From the NCBI GenBank assembly GCA_012516115.1, contig JAAYXC010000115.1, forward strand, positions 1 to 12,547: a DNA stretch of 12,547 nt. The letters are read 5' to 3'. Of the stretch, positions 1-7,128 are shown piece after piece (the stretch's first letter is position 1; the number at the start of each line of letters is the position of its first letter). Both the position numbers and the translations under genes were made by a program. The notes beneath the pieces are model-generated. The model worked only from the letters and a program-made list of their open reading frames with translations. It was not told the DNA's origin and did not search any database. This DNA comes from Bacillota bacterium (GTDB lineage Bacteria; Bacillota; UBA4882; JAAYXC01).

Positions 1-185
1 GTTACCAGCATCTTCTCCGTGGGCGTCTTGGCCAGGAAGAGGACGCCACCCTCATGCCGGCGCCAGGAGGAAAGATAAGGCACGACCGTGGTGGAACGGG
101 GCAGGGAAGCGGGACGATCTAAAGCAAGGAGACCGTCCCGCTCCATCCGATGGACCAGACCGAGAATTTCATCTAAGGCAGGCAT
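1..185 (-). CDS. Unrecognised protein, N-terminal 61 codons (cut by window edge)
   Basis: This is the start of a minus-strand gene whose remainder lies left of the window. The ATG at 185-183 is preceded by GAGGTGAG about 9 nt upstream and begins only 9 nt after the stop of the HAD hydrolase gene, so it looks like the next cistron of the sugar-acid operon. The visible protein begins MPALDEILGLVHRMERDGLL and continues with an SSWRRHEGGVLFLAKTPTEK stretch. It has no signal peptide and no membrane segment. The opening residues look like an amphipathic helix. I do not recognise the family. By position it could be another enzyme or accessory protein of uronate or gluconate use, but the sequence itself does not show this. 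Confidence 0.6.
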   Translation of the reverse strand, partial: MPALDEILGLVHRMERDGLLALDRPASLPRSTTVVPYLSSWRRHEGGVLFLAKTPTEKMLV

Positions 186-194
186 AGTCGAAAC

Positions 195-1085
195 TCACCT
201 CTTCCAAGGAGGGACTTCCGGTAGCAAAGCCTCAAACTCCCGGATTAAACCCTCTTCGTAGGGACCGGCGAAATCTCCGGCGAGGAAACGGTCGAGGCCC
301 TCCCGCAGGAGGCGTTCCCAAGACTCTTCCTCCCGGCCGGGGTTGATGGGGAAAAAGAGGGCGCCCGCCGCGCGGGCCGCCTTGAGATCGCCCAGGGCAT
401 CGCCGATCATTAAAACATGGCCCGGTGGGTACTTGCCCGCGGTGGCCAACCGGAGGTGGTCGGCCTTGGTCCCCATCTCCTGGCCGGCGATAATGGCCGG
501 GAAGCGATCGATCCCGTGCTCGGCCCATTCCCGCTCCAGGGCCTCACCCGGGGTCTGGGAGACGACGATAATGTCGGCCACGGCCGCAAACCGCTCCAGG
601 CACTCCCGCACGCCGGGGAAAGGCGGCACACCGTGGACCATCTCGGCAATACGTTGGTTGACCGTTTCACTCCACACGAGGGCCTGCCGGAAGACCGGAT
701 GGCGGGTCTTGGCCATCATCTCTTTGAGCGTCACGTGGCTGAGCGTCCCGCCGGCGGCCACCCACTCCTTGATGGGCGTGATATCGGGTACTTTAAAGCC
801 ACGCTTGACCACCTCGGGCCGCTCGGCCAGGAGATCCATCTCCAGGACGAGGGCGTTGAAACGGTTGCAGCCGCGCCACTTCGAATAGAGATTAACGAAC
901 TCAATGGTCTCCCGGGCATATTTCGCGATCGGCTGGAGACCCCAGACGGCGATGGTGACCGGGGCAAAACACTCCTTCTGTTTGATCTCCATCGTATCGA
1001 AGACACAACCGTCGGAGTCGAACCCTACGAAGAACTCGTGCTGCGGCGTAAACTCCTGCAAGCGCTCCGGCCGATAATCACCCAT
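195..1085 (-). CDS. HAD-superfamily hydrolase (probable phosphatase) of the sugar-acid operon
   Basis: This is a 296-residue cytosolic HAD hydrolase with all four motifs. Motif I is DSDGCVFD, with nucleophile Asp23 and acid/base Asp25. Motif II is Ser176 in VVSQTP, motif III is Lys207 in GTKADH, and motif IV is GDALGD with Asp229 and Asp233. A helical cap insert lies between motifs I and II (roughly residues 35-155), as in C1-cap phosphatases. The ATG at 1085 has GGAGGT 8 nt upstream, and only 16 nt separate it from the kinase stop, so the two are probably co-transcribed. The family is known for dephosphorylating sugar phosphates, phosphoglycolate and similar compounds. The natural substrate here cannot be read from sequence. 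In this setting it may trim phosphorylated sugar acids or by-products of the kinase and Gnd. A phosphonatase-like or mutase activity is less likely. The HAD assignment is firm; the role is open. Confidence 0.9.
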   Translation of the reverse strand: MGDYRPERLQEFTPQHEFFVGFDSDGCVFDTMEIKQKECFAPVTIAVWGLQPIAKYARETIEFVNLYSKWRGCNRFNALVLEMDLLAERPEVVKRGFKVPDITPIKEWVAAGGTLSHVTLKEMMAKTRHPVFRQALVWSETVNQRIAEMVHGVPPFPGVRECLERFAAVADIIVVSQTPGEALEREWAEHGIDRFPAIIAGQEMGTKADHLRLATAGKYPPGHVLMIGDALGDLKAARAAGALFFPINPGREEESWERLLREGLDRFLAGDFAGPYEEGLIREFEALLPEVPPWKR

Positions 1086-1101
1086 TCCCCTACCTCCGCG
1101 T

Positions 1102-2184
1102 TTAGCGTTTGATCCGGGCCGACCCGCCCTTCATCACGTGCAAGACCTCGTCCAAGGTGACCATGCTCGTGTCGCCGCGGGTGGTCTGGAGGAGCGCGCC
1201 GTGGGCCGCGCCCATGTTCACCGCCTCTTGCGGCCCCATGCCGTTCAAAAAGGCATAGATCATGCCGCTGCAGAACCCGTCGCCGCCGCCGACGCGGTCC
1301 TCGATCTCCAGCCGCTCGTAACGGGTCGACTCGTAGAACTGGCCGTCGTAATAAAGAATGGCCGACCAATTGTTGATGGAGCCGCTCACCACCTCCCGGA
1401 GGGTGGTTCCCACCACCTGGATATGCGGATAGGCGGCCACCACCTTCTTCACCATGGCCTTATAGCCTTCGACCGGTAAGGATTTGAGGTTCTCGTCGGT
1501 ACCTTCCACCTGGAAACCCAGAACCTTCTGGAAGTCTTCTTCGTTCCCGATGAGCACCGAAATATAAGGTATCAATTCTTTGGTGGTGGCGATGGCCTGC
1601 TCGCTCGTCCAGAGTTTGCTCCGGAAGTTTAGGTCGTAGGAGACAATGGTGCCCGACGCGTGGGCCGCCTGCATGGCCTCTTTGACCACCGCGGCGCAAC
1701 CGGGACTCAAGGCGGTGAAGATCCCGCCAGTATGGAACCAGCGTACGCCCTGGGAAAAGATCCGCTTCCAGTCCACCATCCCCGGTTCCATATGGGAAGT
1801 GGCGGAATGGCCGCGGTCGTAAAGGGTCACGCTGGCCCGCACCCCCATGCCGACCTCGGTGAAATTAAGGCCGATCCGGTCTTTCTTCCCCACCCCGTCG
1901 TAGGGAACCCAGATGACCTCGGAAAGGTCGATGCCGGCCGCCCGGGCGTGGTTCCGGATAAGCCATCCCAGCGGATTGTCGACCAGCCGCGAGATCCAGG
2001 CCGCCCGCAACCCAAACCTTGAAAGGGCATAGGAGACGTTATACTCCCCGCCGCCCACCCAGACCTCGAAGACCGGGGTCAGTTCGATCCGCTGGTGACC
2101 CGGGGGGCTCAACCGGATCATGCATTCGCCCAAGGTAAGGATGTCGTATTTGGTCTCCCCAGACGCCTTGATCTTTACCGGCAT
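1102..2184 (-). CDS. kdgK: PfkB-family carbohydrate kinase, probable 2-keto-3-deoxygluconate kinase
   Basis: This 360-residue ribokinase/PfkB-fold kinase probably phosphorylates 2-keto-3-deoxygluconate with ATP to KDPG, the step after mannonate dehydratase in uronate breakdown. The N-terminal sheet carries LTLGECMIRL (17-25). The substrate lid region has GGGEYNV (44-50), and a DLNFR motif (184-188), typical of KDG-type kinases, is present. NEEDF (214-218) and the anion-hole/catalytic segment EDRVGGGDGFCSG (295-307), with catalytic base Asp302, are intact. It is somewhat longer than most KDG kinases (about 310-340 residues). The ATG at 2184 has AGAGGAG just upstream and follows the LarA-like gene by 39 nt. 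No gluconokinase is visible in the window, so gluconate or another aldonic acid as substrate should stay open. Family is near certain; substrate is inferred from motifs and neighbours. Confidence 0.85.
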   Translation of the reverse strand: MPVKIKASGETKYDILTLGECMIRLSPPGHQRIELTPVFEVWVGGGEYNVSYALSRFGLRAAWISRLVDNPLGWLIRNHARAAGIDLSEVIWVPYDGVGKKDRIGLNFTEVGMGVRASVTLYDRGHSATSHMEPGMVDWKRIFSQGVRWFHTGGIFTALSPGCAAVVKEAMQAAHASGTIVSYDLNFRSKLWTSEQAIATTKELIPYISVLIGNEEDFQKVLGFQVEGTDENLKSLPVEGYKAMVKKVVAAYPHIQVVGTTLREVVSGSINNWSAILYYDGQFYESTRYERLEIEDRVGGGDGFCSGMIYAFLNGMGPQEAVNMGAAHGALLQTTRGDTSMVTLDEVLHVMKGGSARIKR

Positions 2185-2223
2185 TACTCCTCTACCCCTT
2201 TCTCATCGAGTTTTATTTAAAAC

Positions 2224-3471
2224 TCATCCCTGTCGAAGTCGAAAGAGACGTTCGCCGGCTTCCCGCACCAAAAGGAGTCCCTCTTCTTCCTTCCCTTCCC
2301 AGGCCGTCGGATCGATGGTCCCTGGGTCGCGGTAGCCGAGATTGATACGCCGGCAGCGTTCCGGAGGGATTCCCGTGGCCAGGACCACGTTGATGCGTGG
2401 TTCTTCCCGGCCATCGATGAAAGTACCCGTACCCTTGACGTGGGTGGAGTGAGCCTTGATGCGTCCCGGAATATGCCGGAACTGCTCCATCCGGGTGAGG
2501 AAATAGTCCCGGACGTGGTACCCAGCCTGGTCGATGAGATGACCGTGGGTATAGGAAACCTCGGTGATATGCGGAGCATAGATGATGAGCTCGCCGCCGT
2601 CCTCCACGATCCCGTCGAGCTTGTAGGCCACTTTTCCGGCGGTCCAGAGGTCATCGTACTTTCTAGAGGCCATCCCGAGGACGCTCCGGTAACGGCGTGG
2701 TTTATAATAAACGTGTAGCGTGGCCGAGAGGTCGGCCGCCGCCTGCCAGGCCGCCACCTCCGTTCCGGCGAAGATCCCCCGTAGCCCTTCATCGCCCATG
2801 ACCACGTGAAAATAAATCCGTGGGACGGGGATGAGGGCGGCCGCCAGCCGCAAAACCTCGCGGACCGGGTTCTCACGGACCCCGATGATCCGGGGAATGG
2901 TGATGACTGCGCCCAGCCAGTGAAAAAAGTCGATGATCTCCTCCCCGGAGATCCCGGGGAAAAAGTACTTCTCCCCGCCGGAGAAGCCGGCCACCTCGTG
3001 GGGAACGACGGGGCTCAGGACGAGGAGGAGATCGTAAGCCAGGATGGCCCGGTTGACCGTGATGGGGATCTCTTCGGCCATGAGCCCGCCGGTGGCCGTG
3101 GCGATCTGGTCGGCGGTGAGACGTCCGAGGAGGGTCAGGGTCTGCGGGTCGTCCCAGGCATGGTTGAACAGATGACAATCGGCAAAATCACGGTTGTATT
3201 CGGCCTCACTCAGTCCGAGATGATGGAGGAGCCTGACCCGGGAAAGAGGGGGATGGGTTCCGAGGGCGATCATGGCGTCAAGCCTGCCCCCGGCCGTTTT
3301 AACCGTGCGGTAAAAGGCGCGGAAGAACTCCGCTACCGGCGCGGTCCGGGTGGTATCCGGGAGGAGGGCCAGGACTCTCCGACCGCGCAGTTCCTCCCGG
3401 CCCAGGACCGTCTCCACCGCCGCCCGGATCTCGTCTTCGCCCAGCGGGGTTGCGCTTACCCGTTGATACAT
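2224..3471 (-). CDS. LarA-superfamily nickel-pincer racemase/epimerase, candidate D-gluconate/D-mannonate 2-epimerase
   Basis: This is a 415-residue LarA-like (DUF2088 plus C-terminal domain) enzyme. The superfamily uses a nickel-pincer nucleotide covalently attached to a lysine to racemise or epimerise 2-hydroxy acids by hydride transfer. The key residues are visible: DTTR (39-42), GTH with His73, and HEVAGFSGGEKYFFPG with His158 and pincer-anchoring Lys168, then His184. The +10 and +16 spacings equal those of His174, Lys184 and His200 in Lactiplantibacillus LarA, and His73 matches His108. The frame stays open to a GTG at 3513 that overlaps the gnd stop. I chose the ATG at 3471 because GGGAGG lies 11 nt upstream of it and the GTG has no ribosome binding site. 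The location between gnd and a KDG-type kinase, downstream of a mannonate oxidoreductase, argues for a C2-epimerase of aldonic acids (gluconate/mannonate) rather than lactate racemase. LarB, LarC and LarE, which make the cofactor, are not in the window. Confidence 0.88.
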   Translation of the reverse strand: MYQRVSATPLGEDEIRAAVETVLGREELRGRRVLALLPDTTRTAPVAEFFRAFYRTVKTAGGRLDAMIALGTHPPLSRVRLLHHLGLSEAEYNRDFADCHLFNHAWDDPQTLTLLGRLTADQIATATGGLMAEEIPITVNRAILAYDLLLVLSPVVPHEVAGFSGGEKYFFPGISGEEIIDFFHWLGAVITIPRIIGVRENPVREVLRLAAALIPVPRIYFHVVMGDEGLRGIFAGTEVAAWQAAADLSATLHVYYKPRRYRSVLGMASRKYDDLWTAGKVAYKLDGIVEDGGELIIYAPHITEVSYTHGHLIDQAGYHVRDYFLTRMEQFRHIPGRIKAHSTHVKGTGTFIDGREEPRINVVLATGIPPERCRRINLGYRDPGTIDPTAWEGKEEEGLLLVREAGERLFRLRQG

Positions 3472-3512
3472 CTTCTTCGTCGCCTCCCATGAACGGACGC
3501 CAAACGGCCTCA

Positions 3513-4916
3513 CTAGGACCAGTTGGTATGGAAGACTCCTTCTTTGTCGATCCGACGATAGGTATGCGCGCCAAAGTGGTCGCGCTGGGCCTGGAGGAGG
3601 TTGGCCGGGAGCCGTTCCGAACGATAGCTGTCGTAATAGGCCAACGTGGCCGCGCTGCAGATGACCGGGACACCGGCTTGCTGGGCCGCTTGGACGAATT
3701 GCCGCAGGGCCGCCTGGCCTTCCCGCACCGCCGGGGCAAACTCCGGCGCCAGAAGCAGGTTCACGAGCTCCGGTTCACGGCCGAAGGCCTGCCGGATCTC
3801 CTCCAACATACGGGCACGAATGATGCAACCGCCGCGCCAGATCCGGGCGATGGCCTCGTAGTTAAGGCCGAAACCGTATTCCTTGTCCGCTTCCCGCATC
3901 AAGGCCATTCCCTGGGCATAACAGGCCAGCATCCCCAGATAGAAAGCTTTACGGACCACGGCGATGAGCTCGTCCCGTCCGTCACCAAGCGGACCGGCTG
4001 GCCCGGGGAGGACCTTGCTTGCCGCCACCCGTTCTCCTTTGAGCCCGGAGAGGATCCGCGCCTCCACCGCCGCGGCCAGAGTGGGCACGGGCACGCCCAG
4101 ATCGAGGGCGGTCTGGGCCGTCCATTTCCCCGTCCCTTTTTGTCCGGCCGTATCCAGGACCAGGTCCACCAGGGGTTGTCCGGTTTCGGGATCCATCTTC
4201 CCCAGCACGAGCGCCGAGATCTCCAATAAGAAACTCCCCAGCTCGGCCCGGTTCCACTCGTTGAAGATCTCACGTACCTGCGGCGTGGAGAGCCCCAGTC
4301 CGCGGCGGAAGAAATCGTAGATCTCACAGATCAATTGCATGATCCCGTATTCGATGCCGTTATGGGTGGTTTTGACGAAATGTCCTGCTCCGCCGGTCCC
4401 CATATAAGCACAGCAGGGTTCGCCGTCGACTTTGGCCGCGATCTTGGTGAAAACGGGTTCCACCAGACGGTAGGCCTCCGGGTCGCCGCCCGGCATGATG
4501 CAGGGTCCTTTCAAGGCCCCTTCTTCGCCGCCGCTGATGCCCGTGCCGATAAAACGGATGCCCCGGCTGGTGAGGGTTTTCCCCCGGCGAATGGTATCCT
4601 GAAAATGGGAATTACCGCCGTCGATGAGGACGTCCCCCGGCACCAAATAGGGCAAAAGCTCGTTGATGGCTGCCTCGGTAGCCTCCCCCGCCGGGACCAT
4701 CAGGAGGATAGAGCGGGGGGGGTTAAGGGCGGCGATGAACTCTGCGCCGTTGGCAAAGGCCTGGATGTTCTTCCCGGCCATCCGTGCTTTGACCATCTCC
4801 ACTTTCTGGGGATCCCGGTCGTAACCGACCACGGTAAAACCGTTCCGCTCGATGTTCAAGGCCAGGTTCTGCCCCATGACCCCAAGACCTACGAGACCAA
4901 ACTGCTGTTGGGCCAT
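3513..4916 (-). CDS. gnd: 6-phosphogluconate dehydrogenase, decarboxylating
   Basis: Gnd oxidises and decarboxylates 6-phosphogluconate to ribulose-5-phosphate in the cytosol, reducing NAD(P)+. The 467-residue length from the ATG at 4916 fits the classical long homodimeric family (about 468-482). That start has GGAGGGGGAT upstream and directly precedes the Rossmann motif GLVGLGVMGQN (7-17). An in-frame extension to 5042 was discarded as overlap with the SDR gene. Further landmarks are DGGNSHFQDT (99-108), the signature GTGISGGEEGALKGPCIMPG (124-143), catalytic Lys182, Asn186 and Glu189 in VKTTHNGIEYG, GQKGTGKWT (258-266), IARIWRGGCIIRA (356-368) and the C-terminal RDHFGAHTYRR. Where NADP-type enzymes usually have NRT after strand 2, this protein has YDRDP (32-36), so cofactor preference should be tested. 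It sits in an operon with uronate genes, which suggests 6-phosphogluconate is made locally from gluconate. Confidence 0.97.
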   Translation of the reverse strand: MAQQQFGLVGLGVMGQNLALNIERNGFTVVGYDRDPQKVEMVKARMAGKNIQAFANGAEFIAALNPPRSILLMVPAGEATEAAINELLPYLVPGDVLIDGGNSHFQDTIRRGKTLTSRGIRFIGTGISGGEEGALKGPCIMPGGDPEAYRLVEPVFTKIAAKVDGEPCCAYMGTGGAGHFVKTTHNGIEYGIMQLICEIYDFFRRGLGLSTPQVREIFNEWNRAELGSFLLEISALVLGKMDPETGQPLVDLVLDTAGQKGTGKWTAQTALDLGVPVPTLAAAVEARILSGLKGERVAASKVLPGPAGPLGDGRDELIAVVRKAFYLGMLACYAQGMALMREADKEYGFGLNYEAIARIWRGGCIIRARMLEEIRQAFGREPELVNLLLAPEFAPAVREGQAALRQFVQAAQQAGVPVICSAATLAYYDSYRSERLPANLLQAQRDHFGAHTYRRIDKEGVFHTNWS

Positions 4917-4983
4917 CCTGATCCCCCTCCTATGTTGATCGAACTTTTCATGCGCGGTAACCGTAGGCATAACGGGTAACGCT

Positions 4984-5805
4984 TTAGACGCCGGAGAAGG
5001 CGGAAAAACCACCGTCCACGGGTATGACCACACCGGTGACAAAGGACGAAGCCGGCGAGGCCAGCCAGATGACCGTGCCCACTAAATCTTCCGGGGTACC
5101 GAACCGGCCCATGGGAGTATGGTCGATGATGGCATGGCCGCGGGGGGTAAGTTCGCCCGTCTTCTCGTCCGTCAACAGGAAACGGTTCTGCGTGGTCAGG
5201 AAGAACCCCGGCGCGATGGCGTTGACCCGAATCTTCGGGCTGTAGTTCTGGGCCAGGTGGACGGCGAGCCACTGGGTGAAGTTACTCACCGCCGCTTTGG
5301 CGGCCGAGTAACCGACGACTTTCGTCAGGGGACGGAAGGCATTCATCGAGGAAATGTTGATGATCGAGGCACCTTCCGGCTTCGCCGCCATTTCCCGGCC
5401 GAAGACCTGGGCGGGTAAGATGGCCCCGGCGAAGAGATTGAGCGCCACCACCCTCTCCAAGGCCGGTAAGGGAAGATCGAAGAAAGACACCGTCTCCGAG
5501 GTGGTGGCGTCTTTGACGTTCCCTCCCACGGCGGAGACAAGGATATCGGGTACTCCGAGATCATGCCGGATGGCTTCGCGCAACGCCACGAGCTCTTCCG
5601 GTTTCATGGCATCGGCCCGGGACCCTCTGGCCGTGCCGCCCTCCTCGGCGATGGTCGCCGCCGTCCTCTTGGCCGCCGTCTCGTCGAGATCCGCCACCGC
5701 CACTTTGGCCCCGGCCGTGGCCAAACCTTTGGCCATAGCCGCGCCGAGGATCCCGCCGCCCCCGGTCACGACCGCCAGTTTTCCCTGAAGAGAAAACAAT
5801 TCCAT
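4984..5805 (-). CDS. uxuB: SDR-family fructuronate reductase (D-mannonate oxidoreductase)
   Basis: This 273-residue short-chain dehydrogenase probably interconverts D-fructuronate and D-mannonate with NAD(H), the reductive step of glucuronate breakdown. The start is the ATG at 5805, with GGAGGGG about 7 nt upstream; a longer in-frame reading from 5868 has no such site. The cofactor loop is TGGGGILG (14-21). Acidic Asp39 at the end of strand 2 (VADLD) favours NAD(H). The catalytic set is Asn123, Ser153, Tyr166 and Lys170 (ISSMNAFRP, YSAAK). The segment NRFLLTDEKTGELTPRG (207-223) and the ending VDGGFSAFSGV are, from memory, hallmarks of the SDR-type mannonate oxidoreductases of Bacillota and Thermotoga, which are unrelated to E. 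coli UxuB. A gluconate 5-dehydrogenase-like activity is the main alternative. It follows the regulator by 75 nt. Confidence 0.85.
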   Translation of the reverse strand: MELFSLQGKLAVVTGGGGILGAAMAKGLATAGAKVAVADLDETAAKRTAATIAEEGGTARGSRADAMKPEELVALREAIRHDLGVPDILVSAVGGNVKDATTSETVSFFDLPLPALERVVALNLFAGAILPAQVFGREMAAKPEGASIINISSMNAFRPLTKVVGYSAAKAAVSNFTQWLAVHLAQNYSPKIRVNAIAPGFFLTTQNRFLLTDEKTGELTPRGHAIIDHTPMGRFGTPEDLVGTVIWLASPASSFVTGVVIPVDGGFSAFSGV

Positions 5806-5880
5806 GCCAAACCCCTCCGCTCGTTTTGGTGATAGTTTTAAGACTCCGCTTTGAAATTCCGGGCCCAAAGTCTCCCCGCC

Positions 5881-6990
5881 TTACGAGGTACTGGATAAGG
5901 GCGAAGAAGCAGGTACCGGTCCGGTGGAGTCCCGAATTACGAGATGACAGGGTAGTCGGATCTGATCTGGAACCGGTGAGGTACCGTTAATCAACCCCCA
6001 GAGCATCTCCGCCGCCTTGGCCCCCATCTCGTGGGTGGGCTGGTGGACGGTGGTCAAGGGGATGTGGAAGAACCTAGAGGTATCCGAGTCACCGAAAGCA
6101 ACCAGCGAAATATCTTCGGGAATGCGCCGACCCATCTCCCCGATCTGGGCGGCGGCGCCCACGGCCAAGATCTCCGAAGAGCAGAAGACGGCGGTGAGAT
6201 CCGGATGCCGGTCGAGGAGGGTGGCCATCCCGGTCCGTCCTTCCTCGTAGGTAAACGTCTGGAGCCGGACGAACCAGGTCTCGTCCGGCGAGAAGCCTGC
6301 CTCCTCAAGGGCGGTGCGAAGGCCTTCTTCCCGGTCCAGGGCGGTCTGTTTCCCCCGGCCGCCGATGATGGCTCCGATCCGACGGTGGCCGAGGGCGAGG
6401 AGGTGTCGGGCCGCCTGATAGGCGCCGGTCCGGTCATCGGTGATGACGAAATTGAAGGTGGGATCGGGGTAGTAGTGGTTGAAAAAGACGAAGGGCGTAC
6501 CCGTCTCTTTAAGGGCCCGATAGGCCTCTACCGTCTGGGAAGGCGAGATGAGCAGTCCCGCGCAACCCTGGTCGAGAAAGTGACTGATCTGACTCTGTTC
6601 CAATTCCGGGTCCCAACGCGAATGGGCGATTACCAGTTGAACCTCGCGTCCGGCAAAGAAGGACTCCACGCCGGCGATGATCTCCGGGAAAAACGAATTG
6701 GGGATGGAGGAAACGATGATCCCGATTTGGACGATCCGCTGGCGATTAGGGAGCCAGTTGGCCTGGGGCATGACAAAGCAACCGCGGCCGTGCTCGCGGG
6801 TGATATATCCTTCGGCCGTAAGCCGTTCCAAGGCGCGCCGGACGGTGATGAGACTGACACCGTAGGCCTCCATGAGCTGCTGTTGGGAAGGGATGGGTTG
6901 CAGAGGGGCAAATTCTCCGGCGATGATGCGGTCGCGAAGTTGAAGATAGAGTTGATAAAATCTCGGATGGGGGCTATGTGGATCGATCAT
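5881..6990 (-). CDS. GntR/LacI-hybrid transcriptional regulator (AraR-like)
   Basis: This 369-residue sugar-responsive regulator has a GntR-type winged helix at residues 10-74. Diagnostic segments are IPSQQQLMEAYGVSLITVRRAL, split as helices 34-54, and the wing LTAEGYITREHGRGCFV. A LacI/GalR-type periplasmic-binding effector domain follows at about 87-355 (IVQIGIIVSSIPNSFF, GCAGLLISP, DDRTGAYQAARHL, SLVAFGDSDTSRF). This architecture is that of B. subtilis AraR, a repressor released by a sugar ligand. The gene is first in the minus-strand operon. The ATG at 6990 is preceded by a weak GGGTGTGAG site and, farther up, by a perfect palindrome placed on the transcription start, so autorepression and control of the whole operon are likely. 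The ligand is probably a uronate or aldonate intermediate, which is inference. The Ser- and Pro-rich last 15 residues are probably disordered. Confidence 0.93.
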   Translation of the reverse strand: MIDPHSPHPRFYQLYLQLRDRIIAGEFAPLQPIPSQQQLMEAYGVSLITVRRALERLTAEGYITREHGRGCFVMPQANWLPNRQRIVQIGIIVSSIPNSFFPEIIAGVESFFAGREVQLVIAHSRWDPELEQSQISHFLDQGCAGLLISPSQTVEAYRALKETGTPFVFFNHYYPDPTFNFVITDDRTGAYQAARHLLALGHRRIGAIIGGRGKQTALDREEGLRTALEEAGFSPDETWFVRLQTFTYEEGRTGMATLLDRHPDLTAVFCSSEILAVGAAAQIGEMGRRIPEDISLVAFGDSDTSRFFHIPLTTVHQPTHEMGAKAAEMLWGLINGTSPVPDQIRLPCHLVIRDSTGPVPASSPLSSTS

Positions 6991-7004
6991 GCTCTCACAC
7001 CCAT

Positions 7005-7026
7005 CTCATGCGCTCATGCGCATGAG
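7005..7026. promoter_or_regulatory. Palindromic operator for the GntR/LacI-type regulator
   Basis: Positions 7013-7026 form a perfect 14-bp palindrome, CTCATGCGCATGAG, directly preceded by another copy of its left half, CTCATGCG (7005-7012). On the minus strand it begins 9 nt after the -10 box, so it covers about +3 to +25 of the predicted transcript, a classical repressor position. The regulator encoded immediately downstream is the natural binder. Binding is inferred; the symmetry and placement are seen directly. Confidence 0.75.
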
Positions 7027-7035
7027 TTTGTTTTT

Positions 7036-7064
7036 ATCTTAGCACCGCCGTTCGCGTTTGTCAA
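7036..7064 (-). promoter_or_regulatory. Sigma-A promoter of the sugar-acid operon
   Basis: Read on the minus strand, there is a perfect -35 TTGACA (7064-7059), a 17-nt spacer and a -10 TAAGAT (7041-7036). The predicted start is near 7029, about 40 nt before the regulator ATG. It is the only strong promoter I find upstream of the minus-strand cluster, so it probably drives all seven genes. Confidence 0.85.
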
Positions 7065-7065
7065 G

Positions 7066-7089
7066 GCGGCAAGGCTGCGTTTTTGCCGC
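7066..7089. repeat. Inverted repeat just upstream of the operon promoter
   Basis: GCGGCAA (7066-7072) and TTGCCGC (7083-7089) form a 7-bp inverted repeat around a 10-nt centre. It abuts the upstream edge of the -35 box of the minus-strand promoter, so it could be an activator or second regulator site. It could also be a chance GC-rich hairpin. No T-run suggests a terminator. Confidence 0.35.
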
Positions 7090-7128
7090 GTGGCCATCCA
7101 TCCAGAGTTTCAAAAATTAAGTAGGAAA

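Noticed and set aside
417..1112. 231-codon plus-strand frame over the HAD gene
   Set aside because: Antisense shadow of a complete HAD hydrolase with all motifs; no ribosome binding site or recognisable domain.
4917..4983. Second regulator half-site (CATGCGC at 4949-4955) between the SDR gene and gnd
   Set aside because: A single 7-bp match without a partner half-site or promoter; expected by chance in this sequence.
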